In this document: in pieces, positions 43,996-53,460 of the stretch
How positions within the stretch are numbered: the stretch's first letter is position 1
Layout of the letters: each line of letters opens with the position of its first letter
NCBI GenBank assembly: GCA_947501445.1
Contig: CANMVS010000019.1
Span: 56,746 to 120,745, forward strand
Source: an uncultured Rhizobiaceae group bacterium
GTDB taxonomy: Bacteria > Pseudomonadota > Alphaproteobacteria > Rhizobiales > Rhizobiaceae
Direction of reading: 5' to 3'
DNA: 64,000 bases
Position numbers and translations under genes: made by a program
The notes under the pieces: generated by a model
Database searches by the model: none
The model's input: the letters and a program-made list of their open reading frames with translations, nothing else
What the model was told of the DNA's origin: nothing

Positions 43996-45768
43996 TCATG
44001 CGGCTGATCGTGAAACGAGGCCGTTTGAATTTGGTAAATTCAGTGCTGACCTTCTTACCGGAGGCCAACGGTTCGATATGCCGTCGAGTGAAAGCTGAAC
44101 CGTTTCCAGAACGGCGACCGAACGCTCGTCATAGCCCATCGAGAGCAAGGTAAAATCGCGGTCACCGATCCGGCCACATAAGCCGGTGGTATCATTACGG
44201 CCGGGCAGATAACTGAAGACCAGTCCGGGAACAGCATTGGGCAGGTAGGTTGCGCAGTATCGGACCGGTGCCATTATGTGGCGCATCAAAGGGTTATCAA
44301 AAACCGGATCGTTCAACCCCTCTTTGCCTGCGACCATGGCCAAGCCAGCGAAATAGAGTGTCGGACTACGTCCCGAGGATGTGTCCAAAGCGCGTCGCTT
44401 GAAACTTTCGGCCGCCGCCTGAAACAGTTCAAAATCCATCTCACCTGACGGAGGCGATGCGGATTCATGCAGGAACTTCTGCATCTGACGGGTCTGTGCC
44501 AACACGCGATCATTACGCGCGTATCGACTGAACACGCGTGCCGGAACATATGTTGCATCCAGCTTTCCGTAGTGTGTCTTCCAGGCAAGCATGACCAGGC
44601 TGTGCAATTGCGCCAGACCTACACCCATCGGCCGCTGGAGACGATCCGCGACCATGTGTACTCGTGATTGAAGTCGACGTGCGTCCGCAGCAGCCTTGAC
44701 GCATTCCCTTTGTTGTTCGTGTGAAAGGCGCCAGCCGTATTTGTTAACGTGAACGGCACCGGTACCGGGCTCCATATCATCTATGGTCTCCTGCAACCGT
44801 TGGTGCACCCAGGGGGCCATGATTGACGAAAGCAGCCCATCATTGCAGCTGTGCTCCACGGTTAACCCGTAATGACGATCGCTAACCGAAACAAATGAGC
44901 TCTTGTCGAACCAGGCCGTTTCAGGGGTGCCGTAGGAAATATCGGTGGCGTTGCCTGCAGCGTCTTGCGTGTTCGCATCAACTGAACGAATTGCAAATAG
45001 TGATTTATGAATAATATCAAGCGTATGTGCGTTGACCGGATCCTTGTTGATCTGGCCATAGTGGAATGCCCATTGCTCGCGCGGTAGCGATGTCAGCGCT
45101 GCTGTATGGGCAACCTGCGGCTCGTGCGGGGCTTCGAAAATCGTTTTCAGAGCCAAAGCAACACTGGCGACGCTTTGCAATTGCCCTTGCTCGATGAGAT
45201 CTATCTTGTAGACGGCATTGTTGTGTATCAGCACTGCATAATCTGCCGCCGGATATGTGTGACGCACATCAATCCCAAAAGATGGCACACGGTAGGCACA
45301 GAAGTGGTTACCCAACGCTCGAAGACACAAAAAATGCGATGAGAGTTCGGCCGATGGCGGGGTTCCATTGATCATGTCCATCGCGGTTTTCGCAATTGCC
45401 ACCATGACATGAGCGACCCGGACATACGGCGCAGAATGATGAAGAGCGACCGGAAGAGGAATCGAACAACCGTAGGAGTTGCCCATATACAATGGGTCAC
45501 GATGAGATAACCAATAACGGGTCATCACCTCATCAACAAAGGACGTATTTGAGTCTTTCGCAGCAGCGACCAATTCGGAATGCAACGCAATTCCCTTGCC
45601 ACGGCCGAACGCCGAAAGCTGGTTGTTGAATTGCTGAATGGCAGCTCCATTGCCAAATGGCATGACAGTTTCGAGGGTTCGGAACGCAACATCCTCAAAA
45701 TTCGAAACCTTTAACTCAGGCTGCCTGGTTTGCAAGAATACATCGGATAATTCCATTCTAAAGCCCAT
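43996..45768 (-). CDS. choline/carnitine O-acyltransferase family protein
   Basis: The 590-residue protein matches the family along its length: Y-W-L-S-H-R-D-P-L-Y near residue 85, W-A-F-H-Y-G-Q-I near 233, W-F-D-K-S-S-F near 287, and the catalytic motif E-H-S-C-N-D-G with H306. It transfers acyl groups between CoA and carnitine or choline. Such enzymes are standard in eukaryotes but scattered in bacteria. An ATG at 45756 is an equally good start. The dioxygenase gene follows 90 bases downstream on the same strand, forming a likely carnitine-making and acylating pair. Confidence 0.9.
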   Translation of the reverse strand: MGFRMELSDVFLQTRQPELKVSNFEDVAFRTLETVMPFGNGAAIQQFNNQLSAFGRGKGIALHSELVAAAKDSNTSFVDEVMTRYWLSHRDPLYMGNSYGCSIPLPVALHHSAPYVRVAHVMVAIAKTAMDMINGTPPSAELSSHFLCLRALGNHFCAYRVPSFGIDVRHTYPAADYAVLIHNNAVYKIDLIEQGQLQSVASVALALKTIFEAPHEPQVAHTAALTSLPREQWAFHYGQINKDPVNAHTLDIIHKSLFAIRSVDANTQDAAGNATDISYGTPETAWFDKSSFVSVSDRHYGLTVEHSCNDGLLSSIMAPWVHQRLQETIDDMEPGTGAVHVNKYGWRLSHEQQRECVKAAADARRLQSRVHMVADRLQRPMGVGLAQLHSLVMLAWKTHYGKLDATYVPARVFSRYARNDRVLAQTRQMQKFLHESASPPSGEMDFELFQAAAESFKRRALDTSSGRSPTLYFAGLAMVAGKEGLNDPVFDNPLMRHIMAPVRYCATYLPNAVPGLVFSYLPGRNDTTGLCGRIGDRDFTLLSMGYDERSVAVLETVQLSLDGISNRWPPVRRSALNLPNSNGLVSRSAA

Positions 45769-46620
45769 CCAGAATTAGCGGCGCGCGCTGTTTTGCTCGC
45801 ACAAGATGAATTTCAACATATGTGTCGTTATGTATTTCTATTACATATCTCTAAAATCCTGAAATAACAATATATAAATTTTACTTTTTGTTTATATATG
45901 TTATTTTTTCGTGCGCTTACTGCAGCTCATCTCCACAAAAGACAAATTTTTCTTGTTACTTTTGAATGCAATACTCGTTTCTGAAAACGAATTCCTGATT
46001 ATGTATTTTTTTTGCTAAGGACGTTGTCGAACGCCTCATATACTCAGGATTTCCGAGGCATGCTCGGTGTTTTTTGACTCAGAAAACGAATATATCGACG
46101 CGGCTGTACGCGAGTTTCTTAACAAACGTCCTCACGCTGGGCTGCACAGGTCTTCATGAAATTTTTTATATATATATTTTTGGCAACCTCATATCGTTCA
46201 AAACCCCGAATGAATTTACGTAAATTCTTTCTGAGTTCTACTATCGTATTACCGTGTATTTTTGAGCTTCCCATCAAATTTACCGGGTTTTTTGCATGGT
46301 ATATGTCGAAATTCCGTAGTATTTATATATATGTTAGCGATTTCTCAGTCGACGATATGATGCGCCTCTGCCTTATTTTCCCGGCACACCTCTGCCTCAA
46401 TTTGCTCTCGTCAGGGAGCCAGGAAGGAAGGCCGTTTTGGGCAAAATCTGGCACATTGTGCGTTTCACCACTGCGAACAGGCAATACGGATCCAACGGAA
46501 ACCATCAACAAATTGCCCTGCCCCGCACCAAACAACGCAAGGAACGTGAGACACGGCTGGAGCGGATCATCAGGTGACGCCGGCAGTCACTGAATATTTG
46601 CGGCAGCAATGGACCCAAAA
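45769..46620. other. AT-rich region without a supported gene
   Basis: The left part (45.8-46.2 kb) is strongly AT-rich and should contain the promoter of the acyltransferase operon. A plus-strand frame at 46156-46593 has a hydrophobic start but poor composition and no family; the opposite strand (46323-46535) carries an equally open frame. I regard both as decayed or chance frames. Confidence 0.45.
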
Positions 46621-46626
46621 ACCTCG

Positions 46627-46727
46627 GATCGTTTCTCTTTTTTTTAGAAACGGAACAACGGTGGTGGCTTTTGATTTTACTGATGCATCCAGGTTTTGCC
46701 GATTCCGTCAGAACCTGGATTGTCCCG
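46627..46727 (+). repeat. dispersed two-hairpin repeat, copy 4 (full length)
   Basis: Both hairpins are present: a GTTTCT ... AGAAAC arm pair at about 46629-46652 and the CCAGGTTTT ... GAACCTGG pair at about 46687-46718. The copy is directly followed by an IS3-type transposase remnant. Confidence 0.85.
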
Positions 46728-46789
46728 GTAGCGCGCAAAGAACCTGCGCGTCACGGTCTGACATTGGATTGATTTACGCTCAATCCGCC

Positions 46790-47017
46790 GCCCACTCGTC
46801 GGCGCTTCGCTTGCCTGTCGGGCAATGGAATCAGGATGCATACATCGAGCGTTACAATCGAACGGTTCGTCACGAGTGGCTCGCACAAGACATCTTTCAA
46901 ACAATCAGGGAGGCCTGGAACCACACCACACGCAGTCTGTGGACATACGATAACGCGCGGACAAACAAGAAAATCGTCGGCATAGCCACCTCCATGTGTT
47001 TGCAACAGGTCACATAA
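46790..47017 (+). pseudogene. IS3-family transposase remnant (OrfB C-terminal part)
   Basis: The plus strand encodes N-Q-D-A-Y-I-E-R-Y-N-R-T-V-R-H-E-W-L and then W-T-Y-D-N-A-R-T-N, the end of the integrase core of IS3-type transposases (A-Y-I-E-R-F-N-R-T-x-R-x-E-x-L, W-x-Y-N-x-x-R-P-H). The DDE residues upstream of this and the terminal inverted repeats are missing. It is inactive. Confidence 0.85.
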
Positions 47018-47239
47018 AGTCCGAAACGAATTTCCCCGAAAAATCGTATAGTTACCAATGCAAATAAACATCAACCTTACAATATATTATCTTTGTTCGC
47101 ATATTTATATATATCTGTTTACTAGTGGGTATTTATGATATATATAAATAATGAGCACTGGTATCTATTGGATGTAGCGATATTCAATATCAGCACTGCA
47201 AAATACCCGTATTCCGAGGATGAAGTAAAATGGTCCCTC

Positions 47240-47440
47240 GTTACGGCCGGGATGCTGCTGATCACCAATGATCACCGGTTTTTCTTAGTCGCACTGCCTT
47301 CAAAAAGTGCCCGCGGATGGCGCCACTTCCCAGGCAGTTACATGGATATCAACAGCTTAATGTGCTGTTGCAGAACGCTTCGCGGAGGCACGTCTTCGAT
47401 GACATGCCCTGTTGAAGCACGACCTCTAATTGGAGTTTGA
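47240..47440 (+). pseudogene. relic of a second gamma-butyrobetaine hydroxylase-like gene
   Basis: The plus strand encodes A-G-M-L-L-I-T-N-D-H-R followed by Y-M-D-I-N and R-T-L-R-G, matching P-G-M-L-L-I-M-N-N-H-R, Y-M-D-I-D and R-T-L-R-R at the C terminus of the intact dioxygenase (42682-43905). The L-H-G-R segment is altered and everything upstream is missing. It ends just before the start of the intact membrane protein gene, mirroring the arrangement after the intact dioxygenase. Confidence 0.85.
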
Positions 47441-47444
47441 TACG

Positions 47445-48221
47445 ATGGTAATGTTGGTGTTTCAAATTCACGCCTATGCTGGTGTTTTTGTATTCCTGTC
47501 CGGCCTGTACCTTATATGTACACTTGGACGCGCGGGCTTCCATAAAAGCATTGGCAAAATCCATCTGACAGCAGTCTTGTTGCTGGCGAGCTCAGGACTG
47601 GGCGCTGTATTCCTTCCGGGTTTTTCAGAGGCAATGACAAAATCAACATTACGCACAGTGACCGGGGAACATGTAACCACCGGTGATTCCGCCTTCCTCG
47701 CACTTGTCTTCATATCCTTTGTATCCGTACATTTTAGCGGAAGCGGTGCCCGAATATGGATCCGGCTCAAACATTCCACGGATCGGATACGGGCGTTTGC
47801 GCTTGATTATTTGCTCACATTGCTCATGTGCATCGCGGTAGGAGCCGGGGGTTCATTCATGATCATCATGCTCATGCGCGGCGAGTACCAGCATGCATTT
47901 GATACTTTCAGCATGATTGCAATACCGATGATCAGCATCGGCTTCGACATATACACGTTCATCGCGAGACCAAAGCGAGATGCAATTAACTGGCGGCTGG
48001 TTCATTCGTTTAAAATGATGTGGACCGTCTCTATCTGCTTTTCGGCGCTGTGGCTGCGGCTGCAGGTTCAACTCCCCGAAATACTCCATACGGACTGGCC
48101 AGCCTATTGTTTTTACGCTGTTGCAGGAGCAGCGGTCCTAATTTCAGAGAAGTTGCGACATCTGAACAAAAAGGCGCTTCTGGCAAGCAAGTTACACCCA
48201 CCTACTCCACAGGTAAGGTAA
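47445..48221 (+). CDS. DUF2306-like membrane protein
   Basis: The 258-residue protein has about seven hydrophobic segments. The first carries I-H-A-Y-A-G-V-F-V-F-L-S-G and is followed by a loop F-H-K-S-I-G-K-I-H, placing His residues as in DUF2306-type proteins, which resemble small membrane b-type cytochromes. Function is not known. ATG 47445 has GGAG 9 bases upstream and overlaps the end of the dioxygenase relic. A truncated copy of this gene follows the intact dioxygenase at 42541-42670, so the two genes once formed a unit. Confidence 0.75.
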   Translation: MVMLVFQIHAYAGVFVFLSGLYLICTLGRAGFHKSIGKIHLTAVLLLASSGLGAVFLPGFSEAMTKSTLRTVTGEHVTTGDSAFLALVFISFVSVHFSGSGARIWIRLKHSTDRIRAFALDYLLTLLMCIAVGAGGSFMIIMLMRGEYQHAFDTFSMIAIPMISIGFDIYTFIARPKRDAINWRLVHSFKMMWTVSICFSALWLRLQVQLPEILHTDWPAYCFYAVAGAAVLISEKLRHLNKKALLASKLHPPTPQVR

Positions 48222-48488
48222 CCCAATGGTCAAACCGCGCGAATACCAATTCACATGACCCCAGAGCCTATTGGTACCATTTAGTCTTTGAGTTTTGTCA
48301 GTCGTTCTTGTTCATTGTTTTCAAAATTTTGGGAGGTACACAATCATATTACATCGTACCTCCATCTGGATCCAATAAGCGGAGTGGGTCGATTGCAGCA
48401 CGATAATTGTCAACGGGCCTTAGTATGTTGGACCGGCAGCACATATTGGATCGGCGGTTGCATTTCATCACTAATACACTGCAACCCG

Positions 48489-49355
48489 TTATTCGGGCGG
48501 GAGTTCAAAAAACGAAATTGGCTGCCCTGCCTGCAAGGAATTGATCGTTCCCACAACGACAGCAATAAGTAAGCCGACAACAAGCAGGCTGGCCAGCAAT
48601 CGGTTTTCCCTGATGCGGCCCTGGCAATAGATGGGAACAAGACATTTAATCAGGATGGCAAGCCATAATACTGTGCCGGTAGCCAAATATGTAATGCCAT
48701 ATTCGGCTATCGCATACCCCGCAAAAGTAATGACGCGAAGTGTCCCTGCAGAGGTAATGGTTACAAAGCAAATCAAAATTGAATCAACATGATGACCAAA
48801 ATTTCTTGATCGCGCAGCCATAACTGCGATGACTTGCGCAATCGCCCCCAAGAGCAGGAAATATATGGCATTGAAAATAATGTAGTCATTGTGACCGTTG
48901 GGATTTATTATGCTCGCCCAAATACTGGACGGCATAACAAAGAAAACCATTGTAATTAGCAATCCGTATCCCACGTAGCGATGCACTCGTCTGACCAAGC
49001 CGCCCGTCCGGCGGGCGTAACTCCCGAGCGTAATTTGGCCCAAAACGATGATCATCCAGGAGACAGCTGCAACTGCATGGCTGCTGATCTCGATGCTACT
49101 ATAGAACTCTCTTCCTGCCTGATAGGATGGCCAGTTGCCAGTTGCCATCATAAAGAGGATGGAATACGAAAATGTCAGCACAACTTCCAAAAACGATATT
49201 CCAAAAACCAGTTTATAGTACCAAGGCATTATATTGCTGTTGGTAGGGTTTTTGACATTGTCGTCATAAGATGAACGCGAATTCTCCGCGCCAAATACGA
49301 TCCTCGGGTCTGTGGACGTGACGTTGGGTGATGCTGTTTGTGGTCTATCAACCAT
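48489..49355 (-). CDS. DUF2306-like membrane protein
   Basis: The 288-residue protein has a soluble N-terminal 40 residues and then about seven membrane segments. It shares P-W-Y-Y-K, N-W-P-S-Y-Q, I-S-S-H-A-V-A-A and V-H-R-Y-V-G-Y with the protein at 52226-53035, so they are close paralogues. The His in the third segment and the His after Q-I-T-L-G match the DUF2306 pattern. It could bind heme or act as a small transporter; the sequence does not show which. Confidence 0.75.
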   Translation of the reverse strand: MVDRPQTASPNVTSTDPRIVFGAENSRSSYDDNVKNPTNSNIMPWYYKLVFGISFLEVVLTFSYSILFMMATGNWPSYQAGREFYSSIEISSHAVAAVSWMIIVLGQITLGSYARRTGGLVRRVHRYVGYGLLITMVFFVMPSSIWASIINPNGHNDYIIFNAIYFLLLGAIAQVIAVMAARSRNFGHHVDSILICFVTITSAGTLRVITFAGYAIAEYGITYLATGTVLWLAILIKCLVPIYCQGRIRENRLLASLLVVGLLIAVVVGTINSLQAGQPISFFELPPE

Positions 49356-50111
49356 TCTTATTGCCCTGGTTGTAATTCGTTCTAACGGGTGCAGCTTCGG
49401 TGACGCAGGTGGAACTGTATTACGTCACACCAACTTTATCTCAGTCGCGACATGCCCCTGTTGTCGCCCATATCAATAATACAGGATATATACAGCCAGC
49501 ATTCTGATTTTGATGAGCCACATCCCTTGAATCTTTCTCGAGCGATCTAATTAAATGTAATTAAATGACAACTCTAAAGTATCAGGTTTATGGATTGAAC
49601 TATTAAACATATATTTTTATAATGCAATTTATTATTCTATTTAAGTATTGGAAGGCTACTATTCTGTATTTCTTATTATGAACATTTGTACGTCAGCAAG
49701 ATACGTGAACGAATTTGCAGGCCGGTTGTGAAAAGCCCTTTTACAATGTTGGCATTGCTTTGAACCCATAGAGTTTGAGCCCGTTCGGCGACAATGGTGC
49801 GGCGGATGGACGGAAGCATAGGTTGTGGTAATCCTGGGCGGTCGTCCTTGCAAAATGTTTACTTCCACTTTGCAAATGCAAGGTCTGATGCAGCCCATCC
49901 AACAGAATATTGGCGAGCATTTGGGGAGGTGCTCACCCCAGTTCGACCTCTTCGGGAGTATCCTAAATCTCGACTACGGACATGTGGCCTCACCAATGAA
50001 CTCAAAGCATCAAGAGAGCCACGGAAACACCAGAAGTCGCGAGGCCACTGCAAAACCATGCCCGTGCCAAGGCCATGACAGCGCGCAACGCCGGCGGTGG
50101 ATGCCCGTATC
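49356..50111. other. region without a supported gene
   Basis: This 756-base gap is AT-rich at 49.4-49.7 kb, where a minus-strand promoter for the preceding gene should lie. Further right, both strands have fragmentary open frames (for example minus-strand codons around 49740-49880 and 49860-50070) that look like decayed coding DNA of unknown origin. Nothing intact is supported. Confidence 0.5.
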
Positions 50112-51563
50112 TCAGAACCGGAGGGTGGTTCGAAAAAAGTCGACCGTATCGTCGCGAGCACGTTCACGGGTTTCAATCGTGCCGAGCGTGTGAGCACCTC
50201 GAGTGCCGCACGCACGATATGCGGCTGCGACGTATTCGGCCCATGAACCTGACCTGTCTGAAAATCCTTCACCCTGCAGATACCCGTCATGGGTCAATGT
50301 TACCGGGCGGCATTTTGTGAAGGTTGCAGCATCTTTATAAAACCGATCGCGTATATGCACAAAACCATGACCCCCGTCAGGATACGTAGAAAGAGAGACT
50401 GCAACGTCGGCTTTTGTCAATTGATCGATAAGAGAATGACATATTGATGCCGGTGTATAGTCATCGAGCTCTCCAAGCAGGAATTTGATGGGAGCTCCCG
50501 TCATGTTGGCGGTTTCACGTAGGGTACAGTTGGGATAGACAGGGAGATGAGCAGCGAACTGCAAACCTTGACCAAGAACGGATTCGACAATGCGCTGGTC
50601 GGCTGATTCAAAAGCAACATTGCCACCAAATGAGTAGCCAGTGATACCTATTCGCTCAGGATCCACTTTGGGGATTCGGGAAAGCGCTCTGAGGGCCATC
50701 AAAGCGTCAACGATGCGTGCAGCCTTGGAAAGTTTTCGCTGGTCTTTTGCTGTTGTATTGCCAATGCCTCGACCGTCGTAGCTATTGGCAATGAAAACAC
50801 CAATTCCTGCTTCATGAAGTGCCGGAATAAGATATTGCCACCAGCTTTGAAGATTTTTGGGATGACCGCTTCCGTGCTGCGCAACCACGACCGGAAATGG
50901 GCCGTCGCCATTGGGCAGAGAAAGATAGCCGGAAAGCTCTACCTCGTTGCGTTGCCACTCACCGTTGTAGATATCAGCGATTGTTTCAGGTGCGTAACCT
51001 TTGTACTTAACCACCGTCATATCCTGAAAATGAGACGCGCTGTGCAAAAAACGCCACACGGTGCCGGGGTCTACACGCTGATCAAGGGTCGGGCCCACAT
51101 AGGTTTCTATGTGGATGTGATACGTCTTGGCACCGGAATTGCCCACGGTTCCGAAAATCTGGCCATTGCTTATTCGGTCACCTGGTTTTACTGAGTACGT
51201 GTCCAGATGCGTGAACCAGGCGAGAAGTTCGTCACCAAATTGCAGGACTACCGTCTTTCCGTAGCGCGGCTCATTTCGAAACAGATCGGTTGCCTCAATC
51301 ACAAGGGCATCGCCGAGGGCGAAGATTGGTGTTCCTTTCGGAGCAGCAACATCAACACCATTATGGGTTCTTCCATCACCTCGAGTTATTCCAAACGGCC
51401 AAGCTATATAGCCCCCTGGGATGAAGTTACTCAACTTTGTTTCAGCTGAAGCCATTGGCGTGAAAACAGCAACACTCGGCAAACAAATGAATACAGCCGC
51501 CAGCCTTTGTAACAGACAGAGAAATTCAATTTTCTTTCGGCAATTCGAAATGATGGGAGTCAT
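50112..51563 (-). CDS. secreted M23 peptidase / alpha-beta hydrolase fusion
   Basis: The 483-residue protein starts with a signal peptide (to about residue 40). Residues 45-165 form an M23/LytM domain with H67, D71 (H-N-G-V-D), H119 and H149/H151 (H-I-H), and G-T-V-G-N-S-G. Residues 195-480 form a dienelactone-hydrolase-like alpha/beta hydrolase with nucleophile S311 (G-Y-S-F-G-G), acid D367 or D368 and H399 (G-G-H-G-F). M23 domains cut peptidoglycan cross-links; the hydrolase could act on an ester in the envelope. I do not know this fusion as a named family. Both active sites look intact. Confidence 0.88.
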   Translation of the reverse strand: MTPIISNCRKKIEFLCLLQRLAAVFICLPSVAVFTPMASAETKLSNFIPGGYIAWPFGITRGDGRTHNGVDVAAPKGTPIFALGDALVIEATDLFRNEPRYGKTVVLQFGDELLAWFTHLDTYSVKPGDRISNGQIFGTVGNSGAKTYHIHIETYVGPTLDQRVDPGTVWRFLHSASHFQDMTVVKYKGYAPETIADIYNGEWQRNEVELSGYLSLPNGDGPFPVVVAQHGSGHPKNLQSWWQYLIPALHEAGIGVFIANSYDGRGIGNTTAKDQRKLSKAARIVDALMALRALSRIPKVDPERIGITGYSFGGNVAFESADQRIVESVLGQGLQFAAHLPVYPNCTLRETANMTGAPIKFLLGELDDYTPASICHSLIDQLTKADVAVSLSTYPDGGHGFVHIRDRFYKDAATFTKCRPVTLTHDGYLQGEGFSDRSGSWAEYVAAAYRACGTRGAHTLGTIETRERARDDTVDFFRTTLRF

Positions 51564-52225
51564 AACTACTCTCTTTGCGGCTGATATTGACGATTAAAAT
51601 GACCAGAAGGGAATATCATTTGGCAGGCATCGTGTGGATCAAGACTTGGACAGGCATGCCAGGGTCGTTTTCCATGAGGCAAATTTGTCAATTTCCTTTT
51701 TGTCAATCATGAGGCGGGTGAGGTAATAATTCGGTCTCTGCTGCACATGGTTGTGTCTATCCCATAGACCTCACGATGCAATGATCGGGAGCGACTGTTA
51801 CTATTTTGAACAGCGCAACGCCAAGGCATGAGCACGTTGAGACAATTGATTGTGTGATCGACGGTTTGCGCAAGGATTCATGGTCAAATTTTAGGCGTGC
51901 CCAAGGCAGACACCCGAGTGCATGTCGGATGCCCCTCGACACAAATGACTTGCCGGATTTCATTGGCAACTAACCGTGCAAACAGGCCATCTCGCAAGCA
52001 TCGCACGCCGGTATGGTCAGGTCCAACGGTCGTTTACTTTGCAACCTTCACTGCATAACCAAAGTAAAATGTAATTTGAAGAAATGCCGCAGCTGGCTTC
52101 ATGCAATAAGTTAATTCATTCATTCAATATAATGACGTTATAACGTATTCATACCGATATTTACACTAGTTTACTTGTTATTCATTAATTACTAATCCAA
52201 TTTGAATTGTTATTTATATATTTCC
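51564..52225. other. divergent intergenic region
   Basis: Between the hydrolase fusion (minus) and a membrane protein (plus). A minus-strand frame at 51757-51969 has no family resemblance. The last 200 bases are very AT-rich and probably carry the plus-strand promoter. No repeat copy is seen. Confidence 0.45.
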
Positions 52226-53035
52226 ATGGTTAGTAAGCATATGACCCAGTCTAAAACAAAATTGATACCATGGTACTACAAATTTATTTTTGTAATCTCA
52301 TTTATTGACGTAATTATAGCGTTTTCCTACTCGTTATATTTTGTCATCACTTACAGTTCATGGCCATCCTATCAACCCGGAAAGGACATGTACAAAAGTG
52401 TCGAAATATCATGGCACGCCGTCGCTGCAATAGTCTGGATATTTTTGTTTATCACGCAAATCACATTGGGTGGATATTCAAATGGTGGTGCCAATCGGGT
52501 TATTGCCAAATTTCATCGTTTTCTAGGTTACACACTGCTGTTCATAATGCTTGCAGGCGTATTACCAGCCTCTCTTTGGGTCGGTATTGTCAATCCGAAT
52601 GGTCTGAGTTTGCCCACAATATTCAGCGCTGTGGCGGTGCTATTTTTTGCAGTAATTGCCCAGGTAACTTCTGTGATTGCCATTCGATCCGGCAGGGTTT
52701 TGACTCATGTAGATGCCGCCCTGATGATTTTTGTCGCAATGACTTCCGTCGCAACAATACGCATCATCACATTGATCGGTTATCTCACTACCGAAAACGG
52801 GTTTTCAGATATCACAACGACAATCCTGTTCTGGCTCGTCGTATATCTGAAATGTATTTTACCGGTCTATTGCGCAGATCGCATTCGAAATAGCCGTTTT
52901 CTGATTGTCATTCTGCTTGCTTTTCTACCGATAGGTATAGCCGTCTGTGTTATCAACGCTCATCAGTTGGATAGGCCAATTACTATATTCGAACCATTAG
53001 AAGATGCTGGCACAGGAAAGGCAATTGCCCAGTGA
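52226..53035 (+). CDS. DUF2306-like membrane protein
   Basis: A roughly 269-residue membrane protein with seven hydrophobic segments, paralogous to 48489-49355: I-P-W-Y-Y-K, S-W-P-S-Y-Q, I-S-W-H-A-V-A-A, F-H-R-F-L-G-Y. His positions match the DUF2306 pattern. The start is uncertain: ATG 52226 and ATG 52241 both lack a good ribosome site. The third member of this type in 6 kb. A repeat copy lies just downstream. Confidence 0.72.
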   Translation: MVSKHMTQSKTKLIPWYYKFIFVISFIDVIIAFSYSLYFVITYSSWPSYQPGKDMYKSVEISWHAVAAIVWIFLFITQITLGGYSNGGANRVIAKFHRFLGYTLLFIMLAGVLPASLWVGIVNPNGLSLPTIFSAVAVLFFAVIAQVTSVIAIRSGRVLTHVDAALMIFVAMTSVATIRIITLIGYLTTENGFSDITTTILFWLVVYLKCILPVYCADRIRNSRFLIVILLAFLPIGIAVCVINAHQLDRPITIFEPLEDAGTGKAIAQ

Positions 53036-53075
53036 CAAAGAGCATAGTCCAATTTTGAACTACGACCGCACATGG

Positions 53076-53175
53076 ACCGTTTCTCGTTTTGTGAGAAACG
53101 GGACAACGGGGTCGGCCTTTTATTTTATTGATGCATTCAGGTTGTGCCGATTCCTTCAAAACCTGAGTTGCTCCA
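53076..53175 (+). repeat. dispersed two-hairpin repeat, copy 5 (full length)
   Basis: Both hairpins are present: CCGTTTCTC ... GAGAAACGG (about 53077-53101) and TCAGGTT ... AACCTGA (about 53138-53166, slightly imperfect). It lies between two convergent genes, where it could act as a bidirectional 3' hairpin. Confidence 0.85.
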
Positions 53176-53184
53176 GCAAACCAG

Positions 53185-53460
53185 TTACAAGGTGAAGCTC
53201 TGTGTTGCGCGAGCCAAATCCGTTGCCATGGCCATGATTTTGTTCGCAGTCTCGGGAGAAAACCGCTGCTCCAGATCACTTCTGTCAAATATTTCAGGTC
53301 TGCCGGGCTCAAAAGTTGTCGAAGACACGACATGATCCGCTGCCACCTGCATTTCCAGATACAGGTCGGATAGTTCCAACAGTGCCTTCGTTCTATTGGC
53401 GTAGTCACCTGGATCGACACCACATAACTTACACGCTGCAACTATGTGCTGACTGGACAT
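53185..53460 (-). CDS. small cytoplasmic protein, unknown function
   Basis: A 91-residue protein without signal or membrane segment. It has two cysteines (A-A-C-K-L-C-G) near the start and an acidic helical remainder with F-S-P-E-T-A-N-K-I near the end. ATG 53460 has AGGAT upstream; the open frame extends 9 codons further. I do not recognise the family. Its 3' end abuts repeat copy 5. Confidence 0.55.
   Translation of the reverse strand: MSSQHIVAACKLCGVDPGDYANRTKALLELSDLYLEMQVAADHVVSSTTFEPGRPEIFDRSDLEQRFSPETANKIMAMATDLARATQSFTL

Noticed and set aside
46156..46593. A 145-residue plus-strand frame with a hydrophobic start
   Set aside because: AT-rich, no ribosome site, no family, and the opposite strand is equally open; it ends in DNA next to a repeat and IS remnant.
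46790..47017. Active insertion sequence
   Set aside because: Only the C-terminal end of the transposase remains, with no terminal inverted repeats or OrfA.
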